The notes beneath the pieces are model-generated. The model worked only from the letters and a program-made list of their open reading frames with translations, made no database searches and was not told the DNA's origin. Below, one piece after another: positions 54,828 to 63,013 of a stretch of DNA of 64,000 nucleotides (the stretch's first letter is position 1; each line of letters opens with the position of its first letter). The position numbers and the translations under genes are program-made. The stretch is from Algivirga pacifica. GTDB lineage: Bacteria > Bacteroidota > Bacteroidia > Cytophagales > Flammeovirgaceae. The DNA is taken from NCBI RefSeq assembly GCF_039543525.1, contig NZ_BAABJX010000029.1:62001-126000 (forward strand). The letters are read 5' to 3'.

Positions 54828-54876
54828 AGTCAAAGAGTTCAGCTTTTGCGAGGCACGAGCAAAGCGCTCTTTGACT
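54828..54876. repeat. GTCAAAGAG dyad element, copy 3
   Basis: 49 bp, one base different from copy 1 at 52272-52320 and in the same orientation. Lies between convergent GyrI-like and M56/M23 genes. Confidence 0.85.
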
Positions 54877-54891
54877 TACACTATACACTTC

Positions 54892-56301
54892 TTATTTCTT
54901 CTTCAAAACAGTCATAGGATCAATATTCTCCCCATCCTTCTTGACTTCAAAATGAAGATGAGGTCCCGTAGACTGCCCAGAGGAGCCTACTGTTGCTATT
55001 TGAGTTCCTTTCTTAATCTCCTTTTTACCTTTTAAAACGTCCTCTTGGAATTTTTCTAACTGGGCATACATCGAGTGATACCCACTCGCATGCTTGATCA
55101 CTATAAAATTGCCATACCCTTTCTTTTTTCCATCAGCCCCTACGGTACTAATCGCAATGACCACACCATCTTCTACGGCATAAACCGGCGTACCCTTTGG
55201 GGCTTTAAAATCTACTCCTTTATGAAATTTTTTCTTTTTGGTAAAAGGGTGTTTTCGATAACCATAGCCTGAAGAAATCTCAGGATTATCTAGTGGGAAA
55301 ATAAAATCCAGTTCTCCTTTATTGAGAGACTCAAAACTTCCTGTACCTTTTCTTTCAACAAAATGGTTCTCGATTTTTGTAAAAAGGCTATCACCCAGCT
55401 GTTCTACATGTGTCTCACCTTTGTGCTGTGCAAAAACAATAGGATTATTGGAGAATAACCATAATATCAATAAAGAATAAGGAAGCAACAGCCCCCATTT
55501 CCAATAGTTTTTATTATTGCTAAAATTGATCATTTTGATTCGCTTTTTAATGGTTGAATTACCAAAACCATGAACCTCCCAAAAGCTGGTTTTAAAAGCT
55601 GTATTCAACAATAATTGTTGATAACTCAACTCATCAACTCCTTGGGACAATACCCCCTGATCGGCTAGGTATTCATGGTTTTCTTTGATGGCTTTGAAAT
55701 GAAAGAAGACAAACGGATTGAACCAAAGCCATGCACATACTATTTCTGAAAGAATAAGGTCAATCGTATGACCTTGATTACGGTGAACAAATTCATGCAA
55801 AATGATTTCCCTACGCTCCTGCTTTTCCAGTAATTCAGGAGAGAGAAAAACCCACCTTCCCCAGGTAAATGCCAGGTGAACGGATGGATGGATATAAACT
55901 ACCTGCTGTTGATAAGTTTCTACTTTTTTGGATTTTGCCTTTAAAAACAGGACATAAACCACACTTATCAACATTTTTATTAACATCAATGCGACAAAAG
56001 CGAGATATATGTTGAAAACCCAATCAATATCCGGTGAATTTGTGGATAACATTTGGATTGGCTCCTCCCAATACTCCCATTCTATCGTATTTTGTGAATA
56101 AGTCGGTATTTTCTCCTGAATTGTTGATAAGTGAGGAAATTCTATCAACGGAATTCTCCAACTTATCAACAAAGTTGTTAACAAATATCCTCGGCGGACA
56201 TGCCAAGTCGTCTCCTTTCTCAACAATAAATGATAGAAAAGAAAAAATATGGCCTGTACGCTACTTACCTTCAGCAGGTAAATCATCCATTCATTACTCA
56301 T
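54892..56301 (-). CDS. M56 (BlaR1-like) membrane protease fused to M23 peptidase
   Basis: 469 residues. About four membrane helices surround an M56/BlaR1-type metallopeptidase domain with the zinc motif REIILHEFVHRNQGH (about 167-181) and the third ligand region NHEYLADQGV. The C-terminal third (about 345-465) is an M23/LytM peptidase with complete metal ligands: FHKGVDF and GPHLHFEV. In classical BlaR1 the C-terminus is a beta-lactam sensor; here a cell-wall peptidase domain takes that place. It overlaps blaI by 8 bp (start at 56301), so the pair are co-translated. It should cleave the repressor when the wall is stressed (inference). Confidence 0.9.
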   Translation of the reverse strand: MSNEWMIYLLKVSSVQAIFFLFYHLLLRKETTWHVRRGYLLTTLLISWRIPLIEFPHLSTIQEKIPTYSQNTIEWEYWEEPIQMLSTNSPDIDWVFNIYLAFVALMLIKMLISVVYVLFLKAKSKKVETYQQQVVYIHPSVHLAFTWGRWVFLSPELLEKQERREIILHEFVHRNQGHTIDLILSEIVCAWLWFNPFVFFHFKAIKENHEYLADQGVLSQGVDELSYQQLLLNTAFKTSFWEVHGFGNSTIKKRIKMINFSNNKNYWKWGLLLPYSLLILWLFSNNPIVFAQHKGETHVEQLGDSLFTKIENHFVERKGTGSFESLNKGELDFIFPLDNPEISSGYGYRKHPFTKKKKFHKGVDFKAPKGTPVYAVEDGVVIAISTVGADGKKKGYGNFIVIKHASGYHSMYAQLEKFQEDVLKGKKEIKKGTQIATVGSSGQSTGPHLHFEVKKDGENIDPMTVLKKK

Positions 56302-56674
56302 CGTTCTTACGTTTTTCTATTTCAGCATCAATTATGGCTTTGATCTCTTCCAAATCCTTGAGATCCATCTCCTGATCTGCGGAGAAAAAGGAGGCAAACC
56401 GCTTCACTGAGCTGTTGAAAAAACGCTGTACCATTCCCTTGAAGTGTGTCTGGAAGTAATCTTCCTTCTTCACCAATGGGTAGTACTCATTGCTTTTACC
56501 ATGGGTATCATACCCAATAAACTGTTTCTTGACCAAAACCTTGACCACCGTTGAGACAGTCGTATAAGCCGGCTTCGGTTCCGGTAGCTGTTCCAATATG
56601 TCCTTGAGGTAGCCTTTCTGTAGCTCCCACAAGACTTGCATGATTTGTTCTTCCGCTTTTGTTAATTCTTTCAT
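56294..56674 (-). CDS. BlaI/MecI/CopY-type repressor
   Basis: 126 residues. A winged helix (about 1-75: LTKAEEQIMQVLWELQKGYL...AYTTVSTVVKVLVKKQFIGY) is followed by a dimerisation helix bundle and an acidic C-terminus. Family members repress a protease/resistance operon and are cut by the partner M56 protein; here the partner overlaps it downstream. A large dyad operator is just upstream (56687-56730). Confidence 0.93.
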   Translation of the reverse strand: MKELTKAEEQIMQVLWELQKGYLKDILEQLPEPKPAYTTVSTVVKVLVKKQFIGYDTHGKSNEYYPLVKKEDYFQTHFKGMVQRFFNSSVKRFASFFSADQEMDLKDLEEIKAIIDAEIEKRKNDE

Positions 56675-56686
56675 GGGTCGAATATA

Positions 56687-56730
56687 TAACTATAAAAATA
56701 GTAATACAACTATTACTATAGTTTTAGTTA
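56687..56730. promoter_or_regulatory. BlaI-type operator upstream of the repressor gene
   Basis: A 44-bp dyad with 20-bp arms matching at 17 of 20 positions; the core is ATAGTAATA-CAAC-TATTACTAT (56698-56719). It resembles the AT-rich TACT/AGTA dyads bound by BlaI/MecI. It begins 13 bp upstream of the start codon, suitable for autorepression. Confidence 0.75.
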
Positions 56731-56854
56731 TTTAAAGCTACAGATTTAGTCAACAATTGTTCACCCAAGGATAAAAACAGTCAATTCCTTCACACTTTAT
56801 TTTTCTACCTTGTGAGCAAACAATTGACATGACTGACAACTCAAATGACACTAT

Positions 56855-57307
56855 ATGATCACCTTAGAAAAAGCTACACTTACACACCTCGATGCACTAA
56901 GCTCTTTATTTGACCAATACCGAGTCTTTTATGAAATGGAATCTGCTTTAGACGAAGGGAAAAAATTTCTTAGGGAAAGAATAGAAATGCGGGAATCTGA
57001 GATCTTTGTTGCCCTCAATGAGGATAACGTGATGACTGGGTTTGTTCAATTATATCCTCTATTCTCCTCTACACGAATGAAACGTTTATGGCTATTGAAT
57101 GATTTATTTGTTCATCCTAATTACCGGGGAGAGGGAATTTCTAAGGCATTAATCGAAAAGGCAAAGGATCTTTGCAGAAGCACCAATGGTTGCGGTATTA
57201 TGTTAGAAACCGCTAAAACCAATATGATTGGTAATGCCTTGTATCCTCATACCGGGTTCTCATTGGATACGGAGCATAATTACTATGAATGGAATGCTTC
57301 CGAATAG
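56855..57307 (+). CDS. GNAT family N-acetyltransferase
   Basis: 150 residues. The GNAT fold is shown by LWLLNDLFVHPNYRGEGISKALIEKA, with the acetyl-CoA-binding R/Q-x-x-G-x-G/A pattern YRGEGISKAL, and a C-terminal strand with NALYPHTGFSLDTEHNYYEWN. The substrate is unknown. It runs divergently from the BlaI-type repressor across an intergenic space holding the operator, so repression could reach it (inference). Confidence 0.9.
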   Translation: MITLEKATLTHLDALSSLFDQYRVFYEMESALDEGKKFLRERIEMRESEIFVALNEDNVMTGFVQLYPLFSSTRMKRLWLLNDLFVHPNYRGEGISKALIEKAKDLCRSTNGCGIMLETAKTNMIGNALYPHTGFSLDTEHNYYEWNASE

Positions 57308-57345
57308 CCGCGCCGTTTGCATATAGTATATCCAAATAGATAATA

Positions 57346-57380
57346 GGAAGGCTAACTACGCATAGTTAGTCTTCCATTTT
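57346..57380 (+). terminator. Terminator after the GNAT gene
   Basis: GGAAGGCTAACTA / TAGTTAGTCTTCC stem (one G-T pair), loop CGCA, then ATTTTTC. Closely similar in sequence to the hairpin at 59512-59548 on the other side of the Rhs patch. Confidence 0.8.
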
Positions 57381-57603
57381 TCACCCATTGTCTGAACTGG
57401 GATCTTAAGGACTGGAAGGGTTTACAAGATAATGTAGTCGCATCCGACAGGAGTGTGTACACTTACCTTACCTCACGAACCATACCGATCATTTCTTGTA
57501 AATAGGTTACGATTGTTATTCAAATGTTTCCAATAAACCGATAGATCAGTGCGCACCTATAGAAGATCATCCCCGTCGGATGATCCTACAAATGAACCAA
57601 ACG

Positions 57604-57650
57604 CTTCAACAATTCAACCAGCGAGCAACGTGAGCCTCAACGATTCAATA
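57604..57650. repeat. Variable-palindrome repeat fragment
   Basis: CTTCAACAATTCAACCA, GCGAGCAACGTGAGC imperfect palindrome, CTCAACGATTCAATAG. The surrounding 57381-57603 has a GATCATCC/GGATGATC hairpin (57567-57587) but no gene. Confidence 0.55.
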
Positions 57651-57652
57651 GT

Positions 57653-57850
57653 CTTGTATTTATAGAAGAAAACCATAGCACTTTACTGCTACCTTTCGTA
57701 ACTTATAGGCAATTGCACCCTTCCGCTGTAGATTACATTAACTATCCAGGAAATTGGGAATATCCCATAAAACCTATTTACGGATTTAATCGCAGGGAAG
57801 TACTTCTGGAGCAAGGTCACATAGGGCGTGGAGTCAATGGTCCAGGCTAA
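57653..57850 (+). pseudogene. Possible truncated coding remnant
   Basis: A 65-codon frame with protein-like composition (YRQLHPSAVDYINYPGNWEY; GFNRREVLLEQGHIGRGVNG) ends at TAA 57848-57850. It has no start codon and its left side is cut by the palindrome repeat. The opposite strand also has open frames here. It could be the tail of a lost gene; I do not recognise it. The rest to 58073 shows no gene. Confidence 0.25.
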
Positions 57851-58073
57851 ACTCATTAACGGGCTTAATTTTCTTCTGGAGGTAATTCTTATTTAAACCC
57901 ATAGTAATGTAGTCAGGGTTGGAAAAAGCAATTAAAATCCCTTAACAGAAAAGCATTATTTTTCTGCCCTGCCTTTTGTGTGCCTTAGTGAAATGAGGTA
58001 ACTTTTTCGTTCTTTTTTTGATGGTTTTGGGGAGTTCATAGGGTGTCCATACGGTGGGAATATCACTTCGCTG

Positions 58074-58967
58074 AGTGCTGGGGCTGGTACGGGTTTCAAG
58101 TATACGTATAATGGGAAGGAGGAGCAATCTGAACTAGGCTGGCTTGACTATGGTGCCCGCATGTATGACCCGAGTGTGGGGAGATGGTTTGGGGTGGATC
58201 CTTTGGCTGAGAAAATGCGTAGACATTCGCCTTATAACTATGCTTTTGATAATCCTGTGAGGTTTATTGATCCGGATGGAAAAGCTCCATTAGGAAATCC
58301 TGAAAATTTCATCAATCAACGAAATGCAGAAAGCCTTTATCCTAATGACGCTAATGCTAGGTCTAATTTTACTAACCTTATGGTGAAAAGTAGAGAAGCC
58401 GCTTCTGAAAGAGCATTGGTTACAGGTGCCCAAATAGCTCCAGCATTGTTCTCTGGTGGCACGAGCGCTCTAGTTACTACGGGATTTAGGGGGCGAGCTT
58501 TAACAACGTTGGGAGCTACAATAAAGGATGAAGGCATAGGTTTTATTCAAAATGCATTAACAAGTAGTCAAGACGGTTTAGGGAAAATTGAAGATGCTCT
58601 AGGACAAATTGATATTACAGATGTTGGATTTTCTTATTTACAAAATTTATTAGGAGGAGATGCTCCTAAAGGAATGATCCTTTCTTTAACAGAGTTTCTT
58701 AAAGCTAATATAGACTTATCTTATGCTGATGGAAATTTTAAATTTGAAACTACAATAGATGGTTCTAAAGATTTAGGAAAATCAACTATTGCTTATGTAT
58801 TTGGAGTGTTAGGAGCAAAAATGAGTCAGAATATAGAAAAAACTGGTAAAACTGAAGAAATGGAAAAGGAAGCTGAGTATTTTAATATGATTTTACCAAG
58901 AGTATTACAGTTCGTTCAAGGAAAAATAGAAGTAGTGCGAGACTCATATATAGAAGATGATAATTAA
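58074..58967 (+). pseudogene. Orphan C-terminal tip of an Rhs-repeat protein with unknown tail domain
   Basis: The homologous frame starts before the first ATG (58161), at about 58074-58083 (AGAGTGFKYTYNGKEEQ), so the large N-terminal Rhs shell is missing. The Rhs core signature is intact: LGWLDYGARMYDPSVGRWFG and VDPLAEKMRRHSPYNYAFDN, then PVRFIDPDG. After this hinge comes a tail of about 230 residues without His, Cys or Trp, with a hydrophobic Gly/Ala/Thr-rich segment (about 90-125 of the ATG frame) and a helical end. The base composition becomes AT-rich after the hinge, a usual sign of an exchanged toxin tip. Function of the tail is unknown. The next gene begins 13 bp later or overlaps by 11 bp. 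Confidence 0.8.
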
Positions 58968-58980
58968 AAGAAATAAGACT

Positions 58981-59469
58981 ATGATTAAATATCTAAAGAC
59001 ATTTTTTAAGTTTAAGAAACCTAAAGATGTATTTATAATTATACTTCTCTTGCTTACAATTTCCCTTATAACTTATGAGGAGTATGATTTTAATAAACAT
59101 GAAAGAATAGCTATTGGAACTGTTGTTTCAGATAAATATAAGATCGCTATTACAGATAGATCATTAACAACAAAACGAACTATGATCAATATTCAATATG
59201 AATATAATAGTCAAAAAGTTTTAGCATCTGTCACACTGTTTGAAAAAGCAAATTTACCTATTAAAAAAGGGGATAAGTTCCCCTTATATTATCACGGAAA
59301 AAGTCATGATGTAGGGGATTTTAACGAAAATGGTGTAAAAGTTGAATTTGATTACCCAATAGACCCTAAGGATACTTTATCTGACTCTTTATTACTCGAA
59401 AAATATTACTATTCTAAGTATGATAAAGCTAAAAAACCTTGGTATGAGTTCTTTAAACATAGTAGGTGA
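58981..59469 (+). CDS. Probable immunity-type small membrane protein (DUF3592-like)
   Basis: 162 residues from ATG 58981, or 170 from ATG 58957, which would overlap the Rhs tail by 11 bp. One membrane helix (about 16-35 of the shorter form: VFIIILLLLTISLITYEEYD) is followed by a beta-rich domain with GTVVSDKYKI...INIQYEYNSQKVLASVTLF and LPIKKGDKFPLYYHG, similar in pattern to DUF3592. Its AT-rich composition matches the Rhs tail. Position directly after an Rhs tip is typical for a cognate immunity protein (established for Rhs/CDI loci); the assignment here is inference. A terminator follows at 59512. Confidence 0.7.
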   Translation: MIKYLKTFFKFKKPKDVFIIILLLLTISLITYEEYDFNKHERIAIGTVVSDKYKIAITDRSLTTKRTMINIQYEYNSQKVLASVTLFEKANLPIKKGDKFPLYYHGKSHDVGDFNENGVKVEFDYPIDPKDTLSDSLLLEKYYYSKYDKAKKPWYEFFKHSR

Positions 59470-59511
59470 TTCCCCGTTCGAACACAGCATCTCTGAATAA
59501 AGAATATCTAT

Positions 59512-59548
59512 GGAAGGCTAGCTATATTTGCTGGCCTTCCATTTTTTA
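59512..59548 (+). terminator. Terminator of the Rhs tip/immunity unit
   Basis: GGAAGGCTAGC / GCTGGCCTTCC stem (one wobble), loop TATATTT, then ATTTTTTAT. The arms and the flanking ATGGAAGGCTA/CTTCCATTTTT are shared with the hairpin at 57346-57380. Confidence 0.85.
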
Positions 59549-59640
59549 TACAAGCATGTTGGTGTAAGGAATAATGTTCTACAAATCCTTTTCAATCTAA
59601 TGTCAAATCCCATTTATGGACGCCATGTGATGGGATAATT

Positions 59641-59988
59641 AACCTTAGCGGTGGGTGCGGACTGCAGCTCTTTCAACCCATCGTCTGCGTAGGAATAGCG
59701 GTTGCGAAAGGAATGGACGCTATTCTTACGTAGACCGTGGGTTGAAACACCACGGCTAATAGATGCCACCCCTAACGGGGTTGTATGCTACCTAAACCCT
59801 GAAAGGGTGACATCACATAGGGGCGGGATTCATCCCGTCACTATACGGAACATGACGGTTATTTAGGAAACACGGCAATTTTTTATTCGATCTATCAATT
59901 CCTCACCAACCTCTATTTCCAACTCATACCACCCGAGCGTGGACGCTCGGTGAAAGCGCTTTTTGGTCGTAGCGTGGACGCTACGACC
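59641..59988. repeat. Dense array of unlike hairpins
   Basis: It includes a long stem 59676-59743 (AACCCA...CGTAGGAATAGCG with CGCTATTCTTACG...TGGGTT), CCGTGGGTTGAAACACCACGG, ACCCCTAACGGGGT, ACCCTGAAAGGGTG and CGGGATTCATCCCG. The part from 59933 holds the two-hairpin unit (CCGAGCGTGGACGCTCGG identical to 25801-25818; then GGTCGTAGCG / CGCTACGACC). No coding frame is present from 59549 to 60073. Confidence 0.75.
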
Positions 59989-60073
59989 AGTGTAGGTAAA
60001 AATATTACACCTCCACCAACCCTATTAGCTATTCCTTTTTACCTATTACCTCTAAAGGATAGTTATGGTCCCC

Positions 60074-60784
60074 TCACACAAAATGCTTCCTAATAAACAC
60101 CTTCGCCACTCCCCACAATAACCCCACAAAAAACACCACTCCTACCCCCATGTACAAGGCTATAGAGACTCCTTGCGTCACGGCTTCTACTCCCTGAAAA
60201 ACCCAGTGAGTGGGCAATACTCCAAAAAACATTCTCCATTCTTCCGGAATGAAAAAAGCGGCAATAGGTAATAATACTAACATATTAAAGGCTTTGATAT
60301 AGACCATGCCTTCCATGCGGTTCTTTACGATAGCGTTTACTGAAAGCGCGTATACCGGTACGATCAAAGCCGTCAGTAAAGATAATCCTACGCCGTCTAT
60401 CCAATGAATCGTATAGAAAGGCTGTACCTCAAACAAAATAATATTGAGCAATGCTGTGAATAAGTAAGGAATCAGAAACCTTGAAAGAAGGTATTCCCAT
60501 TTCTTAAGTGGAACGACACCATAGATAGGCGCTACGTTTGTTTCCTTTTCATCAATCAATACCATGGTAGTGATAAAGCTGAACATCTGTGTATTTTCCA
60601 CCACAGCCACTACTAAAAATACCGGAAGGTATGGCTCTAGAAATGGATAATTGTCCACCAAAGCAGGTACTCCCCATAGGATGAGCGCAAATAAAAGTAC
60701 CGGCAGTACCAAAAAGGACTTCAAGGAAGGATCCCTGAATATAATCTTGAAATCAGCCAAGGCCAATGTCATTATCTTTTTCAT
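60074..60784 (-). CDS. ABC-2 type exporter permease
   Basis: 236 residues with six hydrophobic segments (about 20-42, 55-75, 98-120, 132-150, 164-184 and 205-228). The N-terminal KKIMTLALADFKIIFRDPSL resembles ABC-2 permeases. It is 10 bp from the second permease (60795-61493) and with the ATPase (61490-62341) makes a heteromeric exporter. The substrate is unknown; the type is related to fluoroquinolone/drug efflux systems. Confidence 0.88.
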   Translation of the reverse strand: MKKIMTLALADFKIIFRDPSLKSFLVLPVLLFALILWGVPALVDNYPFLEPYLPVFLVVAVVENTQMFSFITTMVLIDEKETNVAPIYGVVPLKKWEYLLSRFLIPYLFTALLNIILFEVQPFYTIHWIDGVGLSLLTALIVPVYALSVNAIVKNRMEGMVYIKAFNMLVLLPIAAFFIPEEWRMFFGVLPTHWVFQGVEAVTQGVSIALYMGVGVVFFVGLLWGVAKVFIRKHFV

Positions 60785-60794
60785 AGTTTCTCGA

Positions 60795-61493
60795 TTATTG
60801 TTGTACGACTTTTTTGGTAAACAGATGATAGGCTCCCCAATACAAAATCGCCACCATTACCACAATAGATACATAAGCATAAGCGTAGCTGATTGACACT
60901 CCAGTAATGGAATGATTGAGCAAATCCAAACTCCCCTGTATTGGAAAAAACTTCTTAATAAGTCCCATATCAAACACCCCCAGATAATCCAACATAGGAA
61001 CATTAATGAAGGTCAAGAAAACGGGAACAGACAACATTGCAAACTTCAAGAAATCTGTTGTGAAGGTAAGCATGATGAGTCCCAAAGCTGCAGACATCAG
61101 GCATATTCCCAAAGAGCCAATCGTATATTGTAGTATGTCGAAATCAAGTCCCCTAACGGAAATTGCTAACCCTAAAGAACATATAGTCCCGATCAGGGAA
61201 ATGGATATCAACTTGGATAATAAAAAGTCATGTACCCGAAGCGGGCTTACAAAAATTGCCGGTAAGATTTGATGCTTCACTTCGGTATAAATGGCCAAGG
61301 CAATAAAGAAATAGCCAATCACCGAAGGATCATTCAGTACCAGTGAGATCAATACCTTATCGAGGTAAGCAACATCTCTCAAGAAGTATAAAGCTAAACC
61401 GTAGATCAAGGTTACTGCAAAGCTAATCGTTACGATATTGTTTCTTTGCAATAGCACAAACTGCCATTTCAGTTGGTTGAGGAAGTTTTTCAT
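60795..61493 (-). CDS. ABC-2 type exporter permease
   Basis: 232 residues with six hydrophobic segments. QLKWQFVLLQRNNIVTISFAV at the start and FFIALAIYTEVKHQILPAIFVSPL in the middle are typical of the permeases of fluoroquinolone-export-type systems. Its start overlaps the ATPase stop by 4 bp (61490-61493), a sign of translational coupling. It pairs with the 60074 gene. Confidence 0.88.
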   Translation of the reverse strand: MKNFLNQLKWQFVLLQRNNIVTISFAVTLIYGLALYFLRDVAYLDKVLISLVLNDPSVIGYFFIALAIYTEVKHQILPAIFVSPLRVHDFLLSKLISISLIGTICSLGLAISVRGLDFDILQYTIGSLGICLMSAALGLIMLTFTTDFLKFAMLSVPVFLTFINVPMLDYLGVFDMGLIKKFFPIQGSLDLLNHSITGVSISYAYAYVSIVVMVAILYWGAYHLFTKKVVQQ

Positions 61494-62341
61494 GAGCGCA
61501 GGGATTTACCGGTGACACGAATAAATACTTCTTCCAAGGTCGCTTCCATGGTATGAATCCCTTTGACCTCCCCCTCTTTTATAAACTGTAAGAAAGAAGT
61601 ATTTATTCCCAAATCACTTAATGGAAACTCATTACATTCTCCAGTGGCCAATTCTACTTTGACTGCTTCTTTGCCATATTGACTCTTCAAGGAAGCCGGT
61701 GCATCGGTCACCTCTAATTGTCCATCCACAATAAAGGCAATACGATCACAGATACTGTCGGCAGTCTCCATACTATGTGTGGCTACGAAGATGGTTTTTC
61801 CTTCTTTTTTCAAGTCCAAGATATGTTGCTTGATTTTGTGTGCATTGACAGGGTCTAATCCAGAGGTCGGTTCGTCAAAAAATAGAATATCCGGATCATG
61901 CTGTATGGCACGGATAAAGTTCAGACGCATTTTCATTCCCTTAGAATACGACTCCACCGGCTTATCCATAGCATCTTTCAGATCCACCATCTCAAAAAGC
62001 TCTTCCATACTGCGCTTTGGACTCCTCGGATAAAAAGAGGCAAATAACTCCATATTCTCTTTACCTGTCAACTTGAGGTAATGGTTGGGCAACTCAAAAC
62101 CTACCCCTATTTTCTCAAAGTAGGTATTGTCCCAAGCGGAAAGGTCCTTCCCATCCACTTTGACCGTTCCTTCATATTCTCCATAAATCTTGTACAAGAC
62201 CTTTTGGGTCGTACTTTTCCCCGCTCCTGATGGACCTAGGAAACCAAATACCTCCCCCTTTTGGATATCAAAACTTACTCCTTTTAAGGTAGGCTCCTGA
62301 CTTTCCGGATAACGGAACATTAAGTTTTCTACTTGTATCAT
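61490..62341 (-). CDS. ABC transporter ATP-binding protein
   Basis: 283 residues from ATG 62341 (MIQVENLMFRYPESQEPTLK); the frame to 62392 would overlap the TetR gene. Walker A FLGPSGAGKST, Q-loop, signature SYSKGMKMRLNFIRAI, Walker B DILFFDEPTSGLDP and H-loop ATHSME are all present. It energises the two permeases downstream. It lies 7 bp after the TetR regulator, so the four genes form one operon. Confidence 0.93.
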   Translation of the reverse strand: MIQVENLMFRYPESQEPTLKGVSFDIQKGEVFGFLGPSGAGKSTTQKVLYKIYGEYEGTVKVDGKDLSAWDNTYFEKIGVGFELPNHYLKLTGKENMELFASFYPRSPKRSMEELFEMVDLKDAMDKPVESYSKGMKMRLNFIRAIQHDPDILFFDEPTSGLDPVNAHKIKQHILDLKKEGKTIFVATHSMETADSICDRIAFIVDGQLEVTDAPASLKSQYGKEAVKVELATGECNEFPLSDLGINTSFLQFIKEGEVKGIHTMEATLEEVFIRVTGKSLRS

Positions 62342-62348
62342 TTGCTTG

Positions 62349-63008
62349 TTATAGTTTATTGAAAGCAGGTCGCAATAGCTGGATATATTCATCCACTACT
62401 TGAAGCATCTCCTGTTTTTTTCCTTGAAATACCGGTGCTTCCTTCTGTATACTCTGCTGAGGGTTGATAACTCCTGTGAACAGTAAGTACTCTTGTATAC
62501 TCACCCCCGCTTTATACAGTTGGAATCCCATTGTTTTTATTGAAATGTCTTTACGAAAAAGTCCTTGCTCTACCTCGTAAGTCACCAAGTCCTCAAAGGC
62601 CCGTACTGCTTGCTGTAACATTTCTTTATATAGGTGCTTGATAGAAGGAGAGTCCAGGTTCTCTGCCAGATTATGTAAAAAATGACTTTCCAGAGGGTTT
62701 TCTGAGTCAAATTGAAAACCGTACTCATACAACGCTCTGAAATACGTCCAGAAATCTTCATAGTCACTACGATTGACAGACGCAACGTAACGGTGTTTTA
62801 CCATAGAACATTGTTGTACCAAATACATGAATAGGTCTTGCTTCCCCTCAAAGTATTGATAAACACTCCCCTTGGCTATTCCCAATTGCTTCACGACAAC
62901 CGTAATCGAAGCCTCATCAAAAGGCTTAATGGCAAACTCTCTTAGAAAAGCATCGGTAATGCGCTTTCGTTTGCCTTCTTCCAGATTTAAAAATGTTTGT
63001 TTTGGCAT
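62349..63008 (-). CDS. TetR/AcrR family regulator
   Basis: 219 residues. The N-terminal helix-turn-helix (about 12-60: KRKRITDAFLREFAIKPFDEASITVVVKQLGIAKGSVYQYFEGKQD) is a TetR DNA-binding domain, followed by a ligand-binding helical domain. It is the first gene of the exporter operon and two near-identical operators lie in front of it. It probably represses the exporter until a substrate is bound. Confidence 0.93.
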   Translation of the reverse strand: MPKQTFLNLEEGKRKRITDAFLREFAIKPFDEASITVVVKQLGIAKGSVYQYFEGKQDLFMYLVQQCSMVKHRYVASVNRSDYEDFWTYFRALYEYGFQFDSENPLESHFLHNLAENLDSPSIKHLYKEMLQQAVRAFEDLVTYEVEQGLFRKDISIKTMGFQLYKAGVSIQEYLLFTGVINPQQSIQKEAPVFQGKKQEMLQVVDEYIQLLRPAFNKL

Positions 63009-63013
63009 AATAA

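Noticed and set aside
57308..60073. Insertion sequence or prophage
   Set aside because: No transposase, integrase or phage gene was found in this accessory patch; only an Rhs tip, an immunity-like gene and hairpins.
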